NCBI RefSeq assembly: GCF_000813345.1
Contig: NZ_BBQF01000003.1
Location: forward strand, 1 to 64,000
DNA from: Sulfurospirillum arsenophilum NBRC 109478
Lineage (GTDB): Bacteria; Campylobacterota; Campylobacteria; Campylobacterales; Sulfurospirillaceae
DNA: 64,000 nucleotides
Direction of reading: 5' to 3'
The translations under genes were made by a program, and so were the position numbers. Numbering within the stretch: the stretch's first letter is position 1; each line of letters starts with the position of its first letter. Shown here piece by piece: positions 24,669-34,768 of the stretch. The notes beneath the pieces were generated by a model that was given only the letters and a program-made list of their open reading frames with translations, was not told where the DNA came from and made no database searches.

Positions 24669-27554
24669 TTGCTGAGCTTAAAAAAACAAAATATTACCAG
24701 ATGGATTGTTTTTTTGCCGGCATTTGCTATTTTACTTACCTTCTCAATTACCCTAGCTATTGTCATCACAGCAGAGCGTGCAGAGTATCAAAAATCCCTT
24801 GAAAATACACGCATTGCGTATGTCAAACGCTCTAAAGCACAGGCACAAGAACGTGTTGATAAGCTCATTGATTATATCAATGAAAATGAAAAATTTGTGT
24901 TGAATGAAGCAAAAGACGAGATCAAAAATATTGTCAATCTTGCCTATCAAATTGTCAACGATATTTACATCGAAAATCCTAATCTGCCTCGTGAAAAGAT
25001 TTTAGAAAAAATCAAAAGTAAGCTTAGAGATACCCGTTTTTTCAATGATTTAAGTGGGTATTATTATATTTTCGACATGCATGGAACCTGTGTGATGCAT
25101 GGTGTCAACAAAGAGTTGGAAGGGCAAAATTTTTTCAATGCACAAGACGGTGATGAGCGATATTTTATTCAAAATGCGATTAACCGTTTTCAAACAGAAG
25201 AGGCTTTTGCATCCACATGGCGTTGGAAAAACCCTAAGGATGATACGTATCGTAAAAAAATAGGCTATCAAAAGCGTTTTGAACCACTCGGTATTTTCAT
25301 TGGTAGCGGTCGCTATGAAGATGAGATAAGAGAACGCGTTAAAAAAGAGACACAAAAGCTACTCCTTAATACCAAATATGGTGAGTACGGTTACATCTTT
25401 GCCTATGATTATGCGGGAAATACCATCTCGCATGGCGATAATGCCTTAGTCGGGAAAAACAGACTTGATGTCGTTACGAATGGTCAATTTATCATTAAAG
25501 ACATTGTTGAAGGTGGTAAACGTAACGATGAGGGCTTCTTTATGAGCTATATCGCATCGTACCATCCTACAGCACAAGATCGTAGTAAAATCTCTTTTAT
25601 TCGTCCCATCCCGCAATTTGAGTGGGTGATTGGTACAGGAGCGTATCTTTTTGAAGAGAACACGGCACTCTTAGAGCAAGAGCAGATGCTCAAAAATAAA
25701 ATGCAATCAACCATTATAAACATGCTTGCGGTATCTTTGATTATTATGCTCTTGGTGATGGGCATAATGTTTTTTATCTCGACTAAATTACGTTCCGTTT
25801 TATCACGCTATGAGAACCATCTCCTCCTCAGTAATAAACAAATTCGTGAACAAAAACTGGTCTTTGAAACCCTGTACCAAAAGTCTGCTGATGGTATTTG
25901 GTTACTTAAAGAGGGTATTTTTGTTGATTGTAATGAAGCCATTGTAAAAATGTTTAAAGCTGAAGACAAACAAGCGCTCATCAATGTAACGTTAGCGGAT
26001 CTTTCTCCTGAACTACAACCAGATGAGCAAAGCTCATATGAAAAAGCACTTTGGATGAATGCCTTAGCTTCACAACAAGGTGTGCATAAATTTGAATGGC
26101 AAGCACGTGCCTGTGATGGAACACTGTTTTGGATCAGCATTATGATGACAACGATTCGTATGGATAAAGGCATCATCCAGCACTGTTCTGTTCGAGATAT
26201 CACTATTCGTAAAGAGTTGGAAGAAGAGAATAAAAAACAGAAAAAACTGCTCATGCACCAGATTGAACATGACACGCTCACAGGACTTCCTAACCGTAAC
26301 CTTTTACAAGACAGGCTTACACAGTCGATCAAAAAAGCGAGCCGCGATGGTAAAGTACTGGGTGTTATGTTTATTGATGTGGATAAGTTTAAAAGTGTCA
26401 ATGACTCACTAGGGCATGATGCGGGGGATATGCTCTTAAAGACCATTGCAGGACGTATGCGTGGCAGTGTTCGCGAAACGGATACCGTAGCACGTCTAAG
26501 CGGAGATGAGTTTATTGTCTTGCTCGATGGTTGCAAAGATGTGAGTGACATTTTTATTGCGATTAAAAAATTGGTAGCAGCGTTTCAAGAGCCTTTTTTA
26601 CTTGGCAATGAGAGTTTTAAAATTACGATGAGTATTGGTGTGAGTGTTTATCCCAATGATGGTGAAACAGCCAGTAAATTGCTTAAGAATGCTGATATCG
26701 CCATGTATAAAGCAAAATCAAAAGGGCGTAATCGCTACGTCTTTTTTGATCAAGAGATGAACCAAGAGACCAATGAACATCTTGAAGTGGAAAAAAGCTT
26801 AAATAAAGCACTTGAAAATGATGAGTTTGTTATTTTTTATCAGCCACAGATTAATCTCCAGACAGACAAAATTGTAGGATTTGAGGCGCTGATAAGGTGG
26901 AACCATCCGACACGTGGGCTTACTGCTCCTGGGTATTTTATTCACATTGCAGAAGAGAGTGAATTGATCGTTGAAATTGGTAATTGGGTCATCAAAGAGG
27001 TCATGCGCCAAATTAAAGCATGGTATGACATGGGACTTGATCCTGGTAAAACTGCGATCAATATTGCAGGGAAACAGCTTGAATCAGCCAATTTAGTTGC
27101 TTTTATGATCCAAAGTTTACGTGAGAGTGGCTGTAAACCTGAATGGATTGAGATGGAAATTGTGGAGAGATTTATTATGAAAGACACCTCCAAATCCATA
27201 GCGCTTCTGAAGCGTTTTCGAGAACTTGGTGTGGATATCTCCATTGATGACTTTGGAACGGGACACTCTTCTTTGGCGTATCTCAAACAGCTTCCTATTA
27301 CAAAACTCAAAATTGACCAAAGTTTCGTACAAAATCTCGAAGATAGTCAAGAAGATCGTGCGATTGCTCGAACGATTATTGAACTCGGACGTGGATTGGG
27401 ACTTAAAGTCCTTGCGGAGGGCGTTGAAACTGCGGGGCAAAAAGAGTTTATTTACAGCAGCGGATGTGAATTGATGCAGGGTTATCTCTTTAGTAAACCG
27501 GTGCGTGCAGAAGATGTGGAACTCTTATTGAAAAACCAAGCACACATGTTATAA
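24669..27554 (+). CDS. Cache-PAS-GGDEF-EAL cyclic-di-GMP signalling protein
   Basis: About 961 aa. Start uncertain: the TTG at 24669 has CTGGAG upstream and is preferred over the TTG at 24654. Order (numbered from 24654): membrane helix 14-39; periplasmic double Cache domain about 60-330; second helix about 349-375; PAS about 396-520; GGDEF about 535-695 with SGDEF in place of GGDEF (about 616); EAL about 705-955 with FEALIRW and DDFGTGHSSL intact. It should sense a small extracellular ligand and make or degrade cyclic di-GMP. The phosphodiesterase half looks complete; the cyclase half has the tolerated Ser variant. Confidence 0.88.
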   Translation: MLSLKKQNITRWIVFLPAFAILLTFSITLAIVITAERAEYQKSLENTRIAYVKRSKAQAQERVDKLIDYINENEKFVLNEAKDEIKNIVNLAYQIVNDIYIENPNLPREKILEKIKSKLRDTRFFNDLSGYYYIFDMHGTCVMHGVNKELEGQNFFNAQDGDERYFIQNAINRFQTEEAFASTWRWKNPKDDTYRKKIGYQKRFEPLGIFIGSGRYEDEIRERVKKETQKLLLNTKYGEYGYIFAYDYAGNTISHGDNALVGKNRLDVVTNGQFIIKDIVEGGKRNDEGFFMSYIASYHPTAQDRSKISFIRPIPQFEWVIGTGAYLFEENTALLEQEQMLKNKMQSTIINMLAVSLIIMLLVMGIMFFISTKLRSVLSRYENHLLLSNKQIREQKLVFETLYQKSADGIWLLKEGIFVDCNEAIVKMFKAEDKQALINVTLADLSPELQPDEQSSYEKALWMNALASQQGVHKFEWQARACDGTLFWISIMMTTIRMDKGIIQHCSVRDITIRKELEEENKKQKKLLMHQIEHDTLTGLPNRNLLQDRLTQSIKKASRDGKVLGVMFIDVDKFKSVNDSLGHDAGDMLLKTIAGRMRGSVRETDTVARLSGDEFIVLLDGCKDVSDIFIAIKKLVAAFQEPFLLGNESFKITMSIGVSVYPNDGETASKLLKNADIAMYKAKSKGRNRYVFFDQEMNQETNEHLEVEKSLNKALENDEFVIFYQPQINLQTDKIVGFEALIRWNHPTRGLTAPGYFIHIAEESELIVEIGNWVIKEVMRQIKAWYDMGLDPGKTAINIAGKQLESANLVAFMIQSLRESGCKPEWIEMEIVERFIMKDTSKSIALLKRFRELGVDISIDDFGTGHSSLAYLKQLPITKLKIDQSFVQNLEDSQEDRAIARTIIELGRGLGLKVLAEGVETAGQKEFIYSSGCELMQGYLFSKPVRAEDVELLLKNQAHML

Positions 27555-27585
27555 TCACAATGAAAATGTTCAAACAGGGCGGAAG

Positions 27586-28332
27586 ATGAGACGAAGAGAC
27601 TTTTTAGGGTTGATAGGTGCTACATTTGCTGGAAGCATTGCACAAGCGGATGAGTTAAAACATCCTGATATTTGGCTTACTGATGAGCAAAAACCAGTGT
27701 TCAATTCTGTAATGAAAAGGCTCGACATGGTTGAACATACCGTTGGATATGCTAAGTTCAATCTAATCTCTTTTGATGAAACACTTAAAATTGCTAACAA
27801 TTTTCCTAAAATTGGTGCTTTTACACCTGCCGAAATTGCGTATATTGAAGAGGTTTTTTACACAGACCCTGTTATTTATGGTTTTTATGGCAAACGTACC
27901 GTTGAAACTTTGAGTAATGTGATTCCTGAAAAAGATGTGATTAAGATCGAAGGATCTGGTCATTATGTGTATCGTGGTCATTCACAAGAACTGCTCAGTC
28001 GTCTGATGAAAGACATTGGTAAAACATTGATTTTAACGTCAGGTGTTCGCGGGGTTATGAAACAGATGATTCTGCATATGGATAAAATTAAAAGTGAAAA
28101 TGGCAACATCACCGTTGCTTCACGCTCTTTAGTGCCACCTGCGTATTCGTACCATTCAGTCGGTGATTTTGATGTGGGTAAACGTGGATGGGGACACCAA
28201 AACTTTACCGCCAATTTTGCGCGTACAGAAGAATTTTGGAATTTGCAAAAACTCTCTTATGTCTCTATGCGTTATACGATCGGTAATGGCGATGGCGTTA
28301 GGTTTGAGCCTTGGCATGTGAAGATTGTCTAA
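27586..28332 (+). CDS. Exported M15-type D-Ala-D-Ala carboxypeptidase-like protein
   Basis: 248 aa. The N-terminus MRRRDFLGLIGATFAGSIAQA resembles a twin-arginine signal (RRRDFL). The C-terminal half has SYHSVGDFDVG and FEPWHVKI, giving the His-Asp-His zinc triad of M15/VanY peptidases. It probably trims peptidoglycan peptides in the periplasm. The next gene, tsaD, starts at the base after its stop codon. The signal type needs experimental support. Confidence 0.78.
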   Translation: MRRRDFLGLIGATFAGSIAQADELKHPDIWLTDEQKPVFNSVMKRLDMVEHTVGYAKFNLISFDETLKIANNFPKIGAFTPAEIAYIEEVFYTDPVIYGFYGKRTVETLSNVIPEKDVIKIEGSGHYVYRGHSQELLSRLMKDIGKTLILTSGVRGVMKQMILHMDKIKSENGNITVASRSLVPPAYSYHSVGDFDVGKRGWGHQNFTANFARTEEFWNLQKLSYVSMRYTIGNGDGVRFEPWHVKIV

Positions 28333-29334
28333 ATGATTTTAAGCATTGAAAGTAGTTGCGATGATAGCTCTATCGCTATCACAAGAATAGACGATAAAAA
28401 ACTTCTTTTCCATAAAAAAATTTCTCAAGATGCAGAACACGCTCAGTATGGTGGCGTTGTGCCTGAACTTGCCGCCCGCCTACATGCGGTGACGCTTCCT
28501 AAAATACTCGAAGAGACAAAGTCTTATTTTACGGAGCTTAAAGCTATCGCTGTTACCAACGAGCCAGGACTTTCCGTTACACTCGTCGAGGGTGTTAGTA
28601 TGGCAAAAGCGCTGAGTGTTGCGCTGAATCTTCCACTTTTAGGCATCAACCACCTCAAAGGGCATATCTGCTCTTTGTTTATCGAAAATGAAACACGCTT
28701 CCCTATGGATGTTCTACTCGTCTCTGGTGGGCACACACAGCTTTTACATGTAAAGAGTTTAGAAGAGATAAAACTTCTTGCAACGACGATGGATGACAGC
28801 TTTGGCGAGAGTTTCGATAAAGTAGGAAAAATGCTAGGACTTCCTTATCCTGCGGGGGCTATCATCGAAAGCTATGCCAAAAGAGGCAATGCCAAACGGT
28901 TTGATTTTACGATTCCTTTGCAAGGTACTTCTTCATCCATGCTAGCTTTTAGTTATTCAGGTCTTAAAAATCAAGTCAGACTCTGCATTGAAGCTCAAGA
29001 AAATTTGGATGAACAAACCCTTTGCGATATCTGTGCCTCGTTTCAGCGTGTAGCGGTTGCCCATCTGATGCAGAAAATCAAGAAAGCCTATAAAGAGCGT
29101 TTTGTTGAGCATTTTGGCGTGGTGGGTGGGGCTAGTGCGAACCTCTACTTGCGAGGTGAGCTTGAAGCTTTTTGCGCTACTAAAAAAGCAAAACTCTATA
29201 CCGCTAAAATGGAATTTTGCTCCGATAATGCGGCGATGATAGGGCGATGTGCGATTGAAGCTTACGCCAAAGGCGCTTTTGTTAATTTAGCAGATTTGAA
29301 AGTACGCAGTTCATCTAAAGATATTTTTTATTAA
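28333..29334 (+). CDS. tsaD: tRNA N6-threonylcarbamoyladenosine transferase TsaD
   Basis: 333 aa. Iron/metal-binding motif GINHLKGHI with both histidines, plus [33 protein letters not shown] and [10 protein letters not shown]. It transfers the threonylcarbamoyl group to A37 of ANN-decoding tRNAs with TsaB and TsaE. It abuts the M15 peptidase gene with no gap. A palindrome copy (28744-28753) directly follows the conserved GGHTQ motif, encoding Leu-His-Val-Lys. Confidence 0.95.
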   Translation: MILSIESSCDDSSIAITRIDDKKLLFHKKISQDAEHAQYGGVVPELAARLHAVTLPKILEETKSYFTELKAIAVTNEPGLSVTLVEGVSMAKALSVALNLPLLGINHLKGHICSLFIENETRFPMDVLLVSGGHTQLLHVKSLEEIKLLATTMDDSFGESFDKVGKMLGLPYPAGAIIESYAKRGNAKRFDFTIPLQGTSSSMLAFSYSGLKNQVRLCIEAQENLDEQTLCDICASFQRVAVAHLMQKIKKAYKERFVEHFGVVGGASANLYLRGELEAFCATKKAKLYTAKMEFCSDNAAMIGRCAIEAYAKGAFVNLADLKVRSSSKDIFY

Positions 29335-29358
29335 TACACACTAGCGTTACATGTAAAG

Positions 29359-30132
29359 TTAGAGAATAATAATCTCTTCTTCAAGTTTCACGCCAAAACG
29401 CTTTAAAACTTCTTCTTTGACCGCCGTGATAAGTGTGATGGCTTCTTCGTACGTTCCCCCTCCAAGGTTAACCAAGAAGTTAGCATGAAAAGTGCTGAAC
29501 ATCATAGCGCCAACCTGCTTACCTTTAAATCCCACCTCTTCAATGAGCTTACCAGCAAAGTGTCCCACAGGGTTTTTAAAACAGCTTCCTGCACTGGGTT
29601 CTTTGGGTTGATTGTCACGCATTCTTTTGAACATTGCGAGTAAATTTTCATCAAAACCACGTTTACATGTAAAAGTTGCTTCGTAAACGACACCTTCGAT
29701 TTTAGCGAAGCGGTAGCCATATTCTATCTTCGATTTTTCGCTCCAGCCATGCTCGGTTCGAATAGCGATGAGGTCATTAAAAATTTCCCACTCTTTAAGT
29801 CCCGCATTCATAGCAACCATGCCACCAAGTGTACCGGGGAGTTTTTGCATCAGTTCAAAACCTGCAAGATTATGTTTTTTAGCAAACGAGAGGATTTTCC
29901 CGCTAGGCGTTGCCCCTCCTACATGTAAAACATTTTCCTCTAAACGGATAAAATCAAAACATTTATCCAGCATCGCAAGCGGTGGCGGAGTAGGGCTCAC
30001 TAAAAGATTGTTTGCACCACCAATGAGGTTATACCCCTCTGGAAGTGGAATGATAGAATCCAGCAGTAAAACATCCAGCGTTGGACCGATTTTAATGCTA
30101 GAAAAAGTGGAAAAATTGATAGTTTTAGTCAT
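29359..30132 (-). CDS. murB: UDP-N-acetylenolpyruvoylglucosamine reductase MurB
   Basis: 257 aa, a short MurB form common in Campylobacterota. FAD-binding segments are GGANNLLVS near residue 40 and KLPGTLGGMVAMNAG (about 98-112). The active-site segment PSAGSCFKNPVGHFAGKLIEEVG is complete. It reduces the enolpyruvyl group to form UDP-MurNAc. The ATG directly follows the fliQ stop, so it is coupled to fliQ. Palindrome copies lie inside (29663) and at the 3' end (29347). Confidence 0.95.
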   Translation of the reverse strand: MTKTINFSTFSSIKIGPTLDVLLLDSIIPLPEGYNLIGGANNLLVSPTPPPLAMLDKCFDFIRLEENVLHVGGATPSGKILSFAKKHNLAGFELMQKLPGTLGGMVAMNAGLKEWEIFNDLIAIRTEHGWSEKSKIEYGYRFAKIEGVVYEATFTCKRGFDENLLAMFKRMRDNQPKEPSAGSCFKNPVGHFAGKLIEEVGFKGKQVGAMMFSTFHANFLVNLGGGTYEEAITLITAVKEEVLKRFGVKLEEEIIIL

Positions 30133-30399
30133 CTAGAAAACAAACGAAGGGATCATCTCGATCATGCGGGTGGTAAACTCAATCATCATGTTCATCATCC
30201 ACGGCATTGTGAAAATTGCCACGACGATCGTAATGAGGATTTTAGGAACAAAACTGAGGGTTGATTCATTGATCTGAGTGACGGCTTGGAAAATACTAAT
30301 GGCAAGACCTGCGATGAGGCCTGCCATGAGCATAGGCATCGAGAGCAAGAGCGCTATTTTAAACGTTTCAACACCTAGCCCGATGAGTTTGGCTTCCAT
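30133..30399 (-). CDS. fliQ: Flagellar export apparatus protein FliQ
   Basis: 88 aa with two membrane helices (about 16-40 and 50-73) and the FliQ pattern MPMLMAGLIAGLAISIFQAVTQINESTLSFVPKI. It forms part of the FliPQR export gate in the flagellar basal body. It sits between mqnD (one-base overlap) and murB (no gap), an order I recall from C. jejuni. Confidence 0.95.
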   Translation of the reverse strand: MEAKLIGLGVETFKIALLLSMPMLMAGLIAGLAISIFQAVTQINESTLSFVPKILITIVVAIFTMPWMMNMMIEFTTRMIEMIPSFVF

Positions 30400-31262
30400 T
30401 AACTGTTCCTCAAGGCTGCGTACTCTTTGGGAATAAGATAGTCATTTGCTTTAATCTGTTGGTCGTAAAAACCGTGTTTGTAGCCGATTTCAAAGAGCTT
30501 ATCAATCGCTTGGTATTGAATGTCGTTCATCTCGATGGAATGCTCATTGGCATAAAGACCTAGATATTTTTTAAGGGTTGCTTGATCGACGCGAACGAGA
30601 TTTCGCTCTAAAAGCATTTTGGAAAGAAGTCCTTGATGGGTGTGTGCTACATCAACCGCTTGAATGAGTGCATCTTCACACGCAATAGCACGTAAAATTG
30701 GCATAGAACGACGAAGCGCCATACCACCTAGTGGCAAAGGAAGTTCCTCTTTGCACAGTTCTCTCCATATATCCCAAAGCTCCCTTTCAACCACGAGTTC
30801 ATCGCTAAAATTGAGAATACTTTCATGAATCAAAACACCCGCATCGACTTCACCATCCAACACGGCTTGCTCAATCTCCAAGAAGTTTTTATAGATAATG
30901 CGAGCTTCTGGGTAGGCGATTTTAAAAAGCAGTGCATTGGTGGTGTGTGTACCACTGAGTGCCACTTTAAAATTCTTTTTGAGTTTGGTCTCTTTTTTCT
31001 TCACAAGCTTCGGGCCATAGCCTTCACCAAAGCTTACAGCGGTACGTAAAAGGGCATATTCACTACGAATTTTAGGGTAGAGTGCAAAGCTGATGGCGGT
31101 AATGTCATAGCTGTTTTTAAGGGCTTCAAGGTTCAGTGTTTCTATGTCAAGAGCTAGGTTTTCAAAACTAAGGCCCTGCGTGCTAACCCAGCCAAATTTG
31201 ATGGCATAATACATAAAAATATCATCGGCATCGGGTGAATGCGCTACGCTAATCGTTTTCAA
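30399..31262 (-). CDS. mqnD: 1,4-dihydroxy-6-naphthoate synthase MqnD
   Basis: 287 aa. It starts ISVAHSPDADDIFMYYAI, the SPDADD signature of MqnD, with later GTHTTNALLFKIAYPEA and GVLIHESIL substrate-binding segments of the periplasmic-binding-protein-like fold. It acts in the futalosine pathway to menaquinone used by Campylobacterota. First gene of the mqnD-fliQ-murB unit, divergent from recA. Confidence 0.93.
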   Translation of the reverse strand: MKTISVAHSPDADDIFMYYAIKFGWVSTQGLSFENLALDIETLNLEALKNSYDITAISFALYPKIRSEYALLRTAVSFGEGYGPKLVKKKETKLKKNFKVALSGTHTTNALLFKIAYPEARIIYKNFLEIEQAVLDGEVDAGVLIHESILNFSDELVVERELWDIWRELCKEELPLPLGGMALRRSMPILRAIACEDALIQAVDVAHTHQGLLSKMLLERNLVRVDQATLKKYLGLYANEHSIEMNDIQYQAIDKLFEIGYKHGFYDQQIKANDYLIPKEYAALRNS

Positions 31263-31413
31263 AAAGTATCCTTACAAAAATGTTAGGATTATTCTAACAT
31301 ATTACATATTGAAATATTTTGAACCGCTTCCAAATAAATTCACTACAATTGTTCCAAAGGGCTTTTTCAAGCTCGAAATGATAAAATAATAACACCATAA
31401 AAGAGGTAGTAAA

Positions 31414-32457
31414 ATGCAAATCGACGAAAATAAGAGAAAAGCACTTGACCTTGCGATCAAGCAGATCGACAAAGCATTTGGAAAAGGCGCACTGGTAAGA
31501 CTTGGCGATAAAGTGGTAGAACCTATTGCATCAATCAGTACAGGTTCTATTGGACTGGATCTTGCACTTGGAATCGGTGGTATTCCACAAGGTCGTATTA
31601 TTGAAATTTATGGACCTGAGAGTTCAGGAAAGACCACATTGTCTCTTCAAATCATTGCAGAATCACAAGCAAAAGGAAGTATCTGCGCATTTGTCGATGC
31701 TGAACATGCACTTGATGTTAAATATGCAGGCAATTTAGGCGTTGACATCGAAAATCTTTTGGTTTCTCAACCCGATTTTGGTGAACAAGCCCTTGACATT
31801 GTTGAGACACTGGCACGTAGTGGTGCTGTAGATGTCATCGTTATTGACTCCGTAGCAGCTTTGACGCCAAAGAGTGAGATTGAAGGCGATATGGGCGATT
31901 CGCACATGGGTGTTCAAGCAAGACTCATGAGTCAAGCACTCCGTAAACTAACTGCTGTGGTACACAAAATGAATACGACGGTTATTTTTATTAACCAAAT
32001 TCGTATGAAAATTGGTACGATGGGTTATGGCTCACCTGAAACAACAACAGGTGGAAATGCGCTTAAATTTTATGCTTCTGTACGTATTGATGTTCGCAAA
32101 ATTGCAACACTCAAGCAAGGTGAAGAGCAGATTGGTAACAGAGTTAAAGCAAAAGTCATTAAAAATAAAGTGGCACCTCCGTTTCGTCAAGCAGAGTTTG
32201 ATATTATGTTCGGCGAAGGAATTTCAAAAGAGGGCGAGATGGTTGATTATGGTGTTAAACTTGACATCATCGATAAAAGTGGCGCTTGGTTTAGCTATAA
32301 CGAGACAAAACTGGGTCAAGGTCGCGAGAATGTAAAAGCATTTTTGAAAGAAAATAAAGAGTTAGCGTTAGAAATTGAAGATAAAATAAAACAAGCGATC
32401 GGTGGCAATGCGATGGTCATGACATGTGGCGCCGATGAGATAAAGGAAGATGAATGA
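31414..32457 (+). CDS. recA: Recombinase RecA
   Basis: 347 aa, full length. Walker [10 protein letters not shown], Walker [17 protein letters not shown], loop L2 region [27 protein letters not shown], and a short acidic C-terminal tail. It forms the strand-exchange filament for repair. Candidate -10 elements are TACAAT (31344-31349) and TAAAAT near 31382; I see no LexA-like box. The stop overlaps the eno start (ATGA). Confidence 0.98.
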   Translation: MQIDENKRKALDLAIKQIDKAFGKGALVRLGDKVVEPIASISTGSIGLDLALGIGGIPQGRIIEIYGPESSGKTTLSLQIIAESQAKGSICAFVDAEHALDVKYAGNLGVDIENLLVSQPDFGEQALDIVETLARSGAVDVIVIDSVAALTPKSEIEGDMGDSHMGVQARLMSQALRKLTAVVHKMNTTVIFINQIRMKIGTMGYGSPETTTGGNALKFYASVRIDVRKIATLKQGEEQIGNRVKAKVIKNKVAPPFRQAEFDIMFGEGISKEGEMVDYGVKLDIIDKSGAWFSYNETKLGQGRENVKAFLKENKELALEIEDKIKQAIGGNAMVMTCGADEIKEDE

Positions 32458-33725
32458 TCTATATTGAAGATATTGCAGCAGACGAAGTACTCGATAGCCG
32501 TGGTAACCCAACCGTTCGTGCAAAAGTAACCTTGAGTGATGGCACAAGTGCCAGTGCTATCGTACCAAGTGGTGCAAGTACTGGTAAACGTGAAGCATTA
32601 GAGTTAAGAGATGTGGATAGTCGCTATATGGGTAAAGGTGTATTGAAAGCATGTGAAAATGTTAACACTGAGATTTCTGATGAGTTAATTGGTTTAAGTC
32701 CGTTTAATCAAGCAGCCATCGACGAAGCGATGCGTAAACTTGATGGTACAGAAAACTATGGACGTTTGGGTGCAAATGCGGTTCTTGGTGTTTCCATGGC
32801 CGTTGCACGTGTCTCTGCTCTTAGTCTTGGAATTCCTCTTTACCGCTACCTCGGTGGTGCAAATGCTATGACACTTCCAACACCAATGTTTAACATTATC
32901 AATGGTGGAAGTCATGCTAATAACAGTGTCGATTTTCAAGAATATATGATTATGCCTCTTAATTTTGAGAATTTCTCTGAAGCGCTCAGATCATGTGTTG
33001 AAGTCTATCATCAGTTGAAAAAAATCATTGCAGGCATGGGTGAGAGTACAGCGCTTGGTGATGAAGGCGGCTTTGCACCAAACCTTAAGGACAATGAAGA
33101 ACCAATCAAAGTCATTATGCAAGCAATTGAAAAAGCGGGTTATAAACCAGGTATTGATATCGCAATTGCTCTTGATGTCGCAAGTAGTGAACTTGTTTGT
33201 GAGGGTGGTTATAAACTTGAATCAGAGAAGAGAACACTTAGCAGTGCAGAACTTGTTGCTTATTATGAGAACCTCTGTGCAAAATACCCCATTGTATCTA
33301 TTGAAGATGGCTTGAGTGAAGATGATTGGGCTGGTTGGAAACTTTTGACTGAAAAATTAGGTAAAAAAGTTCAACTGGTTGGTGATGATCTTTTTGTTAC
33401 CAATGAAAAAATCTTAGCGGAGGGTATTGCTAAAGGTATTGGCAATGCGATTTTGATTAAACCAAATCAAATTGGAACCGTCACAGAAACTATGAGAACC
33501 GTACGCCTTGCACAACGCAATAACTACAAATGTGTGATGAGTCATAGAAGTGGCGAGAGTGAAGATGCGTTTATTGCTGATTTTGCAGTAGCTATCAATA
33601 CAGGTGAGATAAAAACAGGTGCAACCGCTAGAGGAGAACGAACAGCTAAATACAATCGCTTACTTGAGATTGATAAAGAGCTTGAGTTTGGCGAGTACAT
33701 AGGAAAACAACTCTTTACTAAATGA
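32454..33725 (+). CDS. eno: Enolase
   Basis: 423 aa, full length. It carries [10 protein letters not shown] at the N-terminus, [46 protein letters not shown] and the conserved C-terminal [18 protein letters not shown] with KYNRLLEI. It interconverts 2-phosphoglycerate and phosphoenolpyruvate. It overlaps recA and the next gene by four bases each, in the recA-eno order seen in Campylobacter. No palindrome copies occur in it. Confidence 0.98.
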   Translation: MIYIEDIAADEVLDSRGNPTVRAKVTLSDGTSASAIVPSGASTGKREALELRDVDSRYMGKGVLKACENVNTEISDELIGLSPFNQAAIDEAMRKLDGTENYGRLGANAVLGVSMAVARVSALSLGIPLYRYLGGANAMTLPTPMFNIINGGSHANNSVDFQEYMIMPLNFENFSEALRSCVEVYHQLKKIIAGMGESTALGDEGGFAPNLKDNEEPIKVIMQAIEKAGYKPGIDIAIALDVASSELVCEGGYKLESEKRTLSSAELVAYYENLCAKYPIVSIEDGLSEDDWAGWKLLTEKLGKKVQLVGDDLFVTNEKILAEGIAKGIGNAILIKPNQIGTVTETMRTVRLAQRNNYKCVMSHRSGESEDAFIADFAVAINTGEIKTGATARGERTAKYNRLLEIDKELEFGEYIGKQLFTK

Positions 33726-33994
33726 GTGACGTTTTAGACGAATTTGACGATGAAGCCGAAGAGAGTGGAAGATCTGCTCTCTTTTATCTCAAAATTTTAT
33801 CGTTAGTGGCTGTCGTAGTTGGATTTGGCTTGTATATAGGTGATGTTTTATTTGGAAAAAGCTCACTCGATGTGCTTTTAAATCTTCAAGCCGATAAAGA
33901 TACCTTAACTGCAAAAATCAAAAGTCTCAAAGATGAGAATGCTGTGTTACAAAAAGAGTATTTTGAATTGCGACAATTGGACCCCGATAGATAA
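33722..33994 (+). CDS. FtsB/DivIC-like septum formation protein
   Basis: 90 aa. Acidic N-terminus ([11 protein letters not shown]), one membrane helix (about 23-45), then a coiled coil ([36 protein letters not shown]). This is the layout of FtsB-type division proteins, and the coiled coil ends with the usual FELRQ-like stretch. The position after eno is where such a protein occurs in relatives. The homology is weak in sequence, so the call rests on architecture and context. Confidence 0.7.
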   Translation: MSDVLDEFDDEAEESGRSALFYLKILSLVAVVVGFGLYIGDVLFGKSSLDVLLNLQADKDTLTAKIKSLKDENAVLQKEYFELRQLDPDR

Positions 33995-34006
33995 TAAGGA
34001 GAACAG

Positions 34007-34723
34007 ATGCAGAAGATTCTTTGGCTTTTTCTATCTCTTGCCGTGCTTGTAGATGCAAGAGAAAATCCCTTTGAGACAGGTATGTCTCCTCAATCAACCA
34101 CTCAAATTAAAGATGAACGAACTAATTTTAAAAGTGCAACGCTCACCCTTCCAAGTAGTGCACGTATTTTAAAAAGTGCTTCTGTAACGTTTCAAAATTT
34201 AGATGGTTCTATCAGTGAAGAGATTGTTGCAATTGAGCAAGATGTTGACTGGCATTTGCCTCTTATCTTAAGTAGCCAGAAAATAGATACGAAAGTAGCT
34301 ACACCTACGGTGATTGTCACGCCTGAAACAAAACCCTCCATTGAGAAGAAAGTCATAGTTACACCAGCTCCTATTAAAGAGGAAAAAGTTACACCAACAG
34401 TAACTACACCTAATCTGAATGCAGATAGTACGTTTAAACTTAATGATGCGATCTCTTTCTTTATCAACCAAAATGAGATTACTATTTTTACCAAAGACAG
34501 TAAAATGAGAGATTTTCTCATTACGGACCCTTATAAAGTTGTCATTGATTTTAAAAAAGAGAGCACGTATCCTACCAAAACATTAGAGTTTCAAAAAGCT
34601 CCTTTTACCTCTGCAACATTAGGCACGCATGATGGATTTTACCGTATAGCAATTTTGCTTGATGGACAGTATCGTTATGATTTGCAAGCGTTTAATGGTG
34701 GGTATATTATTAAATTGAAGTAA
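34007..34723 (+). CDS. Exported AMIN-domain protein
   Basis: 238 aa. Signal peptide about 1-17 (MQKILWLFLSLAVLVDA), then a Thr/Pro/Lys-rich linker (about 95-140), then a C-terminal AMIN domain (about 145-238: ISFFINQNEITIFTKDSKMRDFLITDPYKVVIDF). AMIN domains target proteins to septal peptidoglycan or the envelope. I recall the homologous position in C. jejuni holding a periplasmic glycoprotein. No clear D/E-x-N-x-S/T glycosylation sequon is seen here. It ends the recA-eno unit. Confidence 0.8.
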   Translation: MQKILWLFLSLAVLVDARENPFETGMSPQSTTQIKDERTNFKSATLTLPSSARILKSASVTFQNLDGSISEEIVAIEQDVDWHLPLILSSQKIDTKVATPTVIVTPETKPSIEKKVIVTPAPIKEEKVTPTVTTPNLNADSTFKLNDAISFFINQNEITIFTKDSKMRDFLITDPYKVVIDFKKESTYPTKTLEFQKAPFTSATLGTHDGFYRIAILLDGQYRYDLQAFNGGYIIKLK

Positions 34724-34730
34724 AAGAGAA

Positions 34731-34761
34731 TTTACATGTAAGGAAAATCCTTACATGTAAA
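34731..34761. terminator. Inverted dimer of TTTACATGTAAGGA between convergent genes (second copy)
   Basis: TTTACATGTAAGGA (34731-34744), AAA, TCCTTACATGTAAA (34748-34761). It has the same arms as the element at 3637-3669, again between convergent stop codons (AMIN gene and gltA). Probably a two-way terminator built from two dispersed palindromes. Confidence 0.65.
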
Positions 34762-34768
34762 GAAGTTA

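Noticed and set aside
25808-26551. 247-aa minus-strand frame inside the GGDEF-EAL gene
   Set aside because: Serine/leucine-rich shadow of the PAS-GGDEF coding sequence; the plus-strand frame has clear domains.
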